Shown piece by piece: positions 13,316-14,173 of a stretch of 14,173 nt of DNA. Below the pieces are notes generated by a model. It saw nothing but the letters and a program-made list of their open reading frames with translations, had not been told where the DNA came from and made no database searches. This DNA comes from an uncultured Asticcacaulis sp. (GTDB lineage Bacteria; Pseudomonadota; Alphaproteobacteria; Caulobacterales; Caulobacteraceae). Numbering within the stretch: position 1 is the stretch's first letter; every line of letters starts with the position of its first letter. Both the position numbers and the translations under genes were made by a program. Location of the stretch: NCBI GenBank assembly GCA_946482045.1, contig CAMLPZ010000093.1, forward strand, positions 1 to 14,173, in the 5' to 3' direction.

Positions 13316-14173
13316 TCAAACTGAAACCAGGTTGGGGGAGGGGAAGGCCGTGGCGATGTAGGCCTCATGCGGCGGCATGACCCCAGCCAGCGCCGCCGTA
13401 CCTTCGCGTATCCGGCTCATTCGCCATTTGAATTCGTCTTCCGGCATCAGGTCGGCGCCGGGATTGTAGGAAACCGGTTCCATGCCCTGGCCGGCCAGTA
13501 CGGCGAACCAACTGGCGTCCTTGAACAGTTCGGCATTGCGCACCAAGGGCTGGTTCTGCGCCTTGAACGATTCCAACCGGAAGGCCAGGCTGTCCGGAAT
13601 GTCCATGTTCTTGCAATAGGCCCAGAACGGCGTGTCCTCGCGCGCCGTCACCTTGTAGTGCGCGATCAGGAAGTCCTTGACGTTGTCGTAGGCGCCCAGC
13701 AGGTCGCGGTTGAAACAGTCACGCTGGACCTGGGTGATTTCGTTGCGTGGGAAATAGCTCAACAGAGTCAGGACCGCGACCTGGATGAGCCAGATCGAGG
13801 TCGATTCCAACGGTTCCAGAAAACCGGAAGCAAGCCCCATGGCGACGACATTGTGGCTCCACATCTGCCGGCGGTGCCCGGTAATGAATTTCAGGATGCG
13901 CGGATCGGCCTGAGCCTTGCCATCAAGCCGTTCCAGCAGTTTTGCACACGCTTCGTCCTCGGACATGTAGTCCGAACAGAAGACGTAGCCATTGCCGGTG
14001 CGATGCTGCAGCGGGATGCGCCACTGCCAGCCCGCCTCCTGGGCGGTCGAGGTCGTGTAGGGCGTCGCCGGCCCGACCTTGTCGCAGGGCACGGCGGCGG
14101 CGCGATTGCATGGCAGCCATTTCGACCAGTCCTCGTAGCCGCTCTTCAGAGTCTGCTCGATCAAAAGGCCACG
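13316..14173 (-). CDS. Flavin-dependent (tryptophan-type) halogenase, C-terminal part
   Basis: An open frame of 285 residues runs from the right edge to TGA at 13316-13318; the N-terminal FAD-binding part, with the Rossmann motif and catalytic lysine, lies outside the window. An internal TTG at 14164 is not the true start, because the sequence here already corresponds to the middle of the family (about 500 residues in full). Diagnostic features are GWQWRIP, the WxWxIP motif, then LQHRTGNGYVFCSDYMSEDEA, and SGFLEPLESTSIWLIQ, all typical of PF04820 halogenases. Family members use FADH2, oxygen and halide to halogenate aromatic substrates, often indoles. Genes of this family often sit beside TonB-dependent receptors in Caulobacterales, sphingomonads and xanthomonads. 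Its substrate and its link with sugar use are unknown. Confidence 0.9.
   Translation of the reverse strand, partial: RGLLIEQTLKSGYEDWSKWLPCNRAAAVPCDKVGPATPYTTSTAQEAGWQWRIPLQHRTGNGYVFCSDYMSEDEACAKLLERLDGKAQADPRILKFITGHRRQMWSHNVVAMGLASGFLEPLESTSIWLIQVAVLTLLSYFPRNEITQVQRDCFNRDLLGAYDNVKDFLIAHYKVTAREDTPFWAYCKNMDIPDSLAFRLESFKAQNQPLVRNAELFKDASWFAVLAGQGMEPVSYNPGADLMPEDEFKWRMSRIREGTAALAGVMPPHEAYIATAFPSPNLVSV

Noticed and set aside
1..14173. tRNA or rRNA genes, CRISPR arrays, insertion sequences, phage or toxin-antitoxin genes
   Set aside because: No tRNA-like cloverleaf, regularly spaced repeats, transposase motifs or flanking terminal repeats were seen; almost all the DNA is accounted for by the named genes.

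Overview
The window reads as a carbohydrate-utilisation locus of a GC-rich alphaproteobacterium, most likely of the Caulobacterales (Asticcacaulis/Caulobacter/Brevundimonas-like). The reasons are the long TonB-dependent receptor of the 'Xanthomonas/Caulobacter' type, the flavin-dependent halogenase next to it, the codon usage, and short AT-rich intergenic regions between GC-rich genes. The taxon is inferred from gene style, not from a marker gene.

Layout. Positions 1-172 hold a terminator-like hairpin (86-112), probably for a gene to the left of the window. Positions 173-5172 are a tight + strand operon: a lipoprotein endo-glucanase of the PF10091/GH144 type, a Tat-exported GH3 beta-glucosidase, and a GPH-type sugar:cation symporter whose start codon lies inside the end of the GH3 gene. 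Immediately next to it, with no base between the stop codons, is a convergent MFS permease of another subfamily (5173-6498, -). It is divergent from an IclR-family regulator (6757-7563, +) across a 258-bp control region. The regulator converges on a Tat-exported GH127 enzyme (7625-10012, -). A 420-bp AT-rich divergent control region then leads to a TonB-dependent receptor (10433-13222, +). Two hairpins, the second a good and possibly bidirectional terminator, separate it from the C-terminal part of a flavin-dependent halogenase (13316 to the right edge, -).

How the parts may work together (inference). The receptor brings oligosaccharides across the outer membrane. The GH144-like lipoprotein and the GH127 enzyme act in the periplasm on glucan backbone and arabinofuranoside-type (or related) linkages. 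The GH3 enzyme finishes short beta-glucosides, and the GPH symporter imports the sugars. The second MFS permease may be another importer or an overflow exporter. The IclR protein is the only regulator in view. Short related sequences containing TCGTATA occur in its own upstream region and in the GH127/receptor control region, so it may control the locus through them. GH144 with GH3 points to beta-1,2-glucan or sophorose; GH127 points to L-arabinofuranosides. The natural substrate is therefore not fixed by the sequence.

I found no RNA genes, insertion sequences, CRISPR arrays or phage genes. No wholly new system is evident. The least explained items are the shared control motif, a 14-codon ORF with a perfect Shine-Dalgarno sequence in the control region, and the halogenase paired with the receptor.
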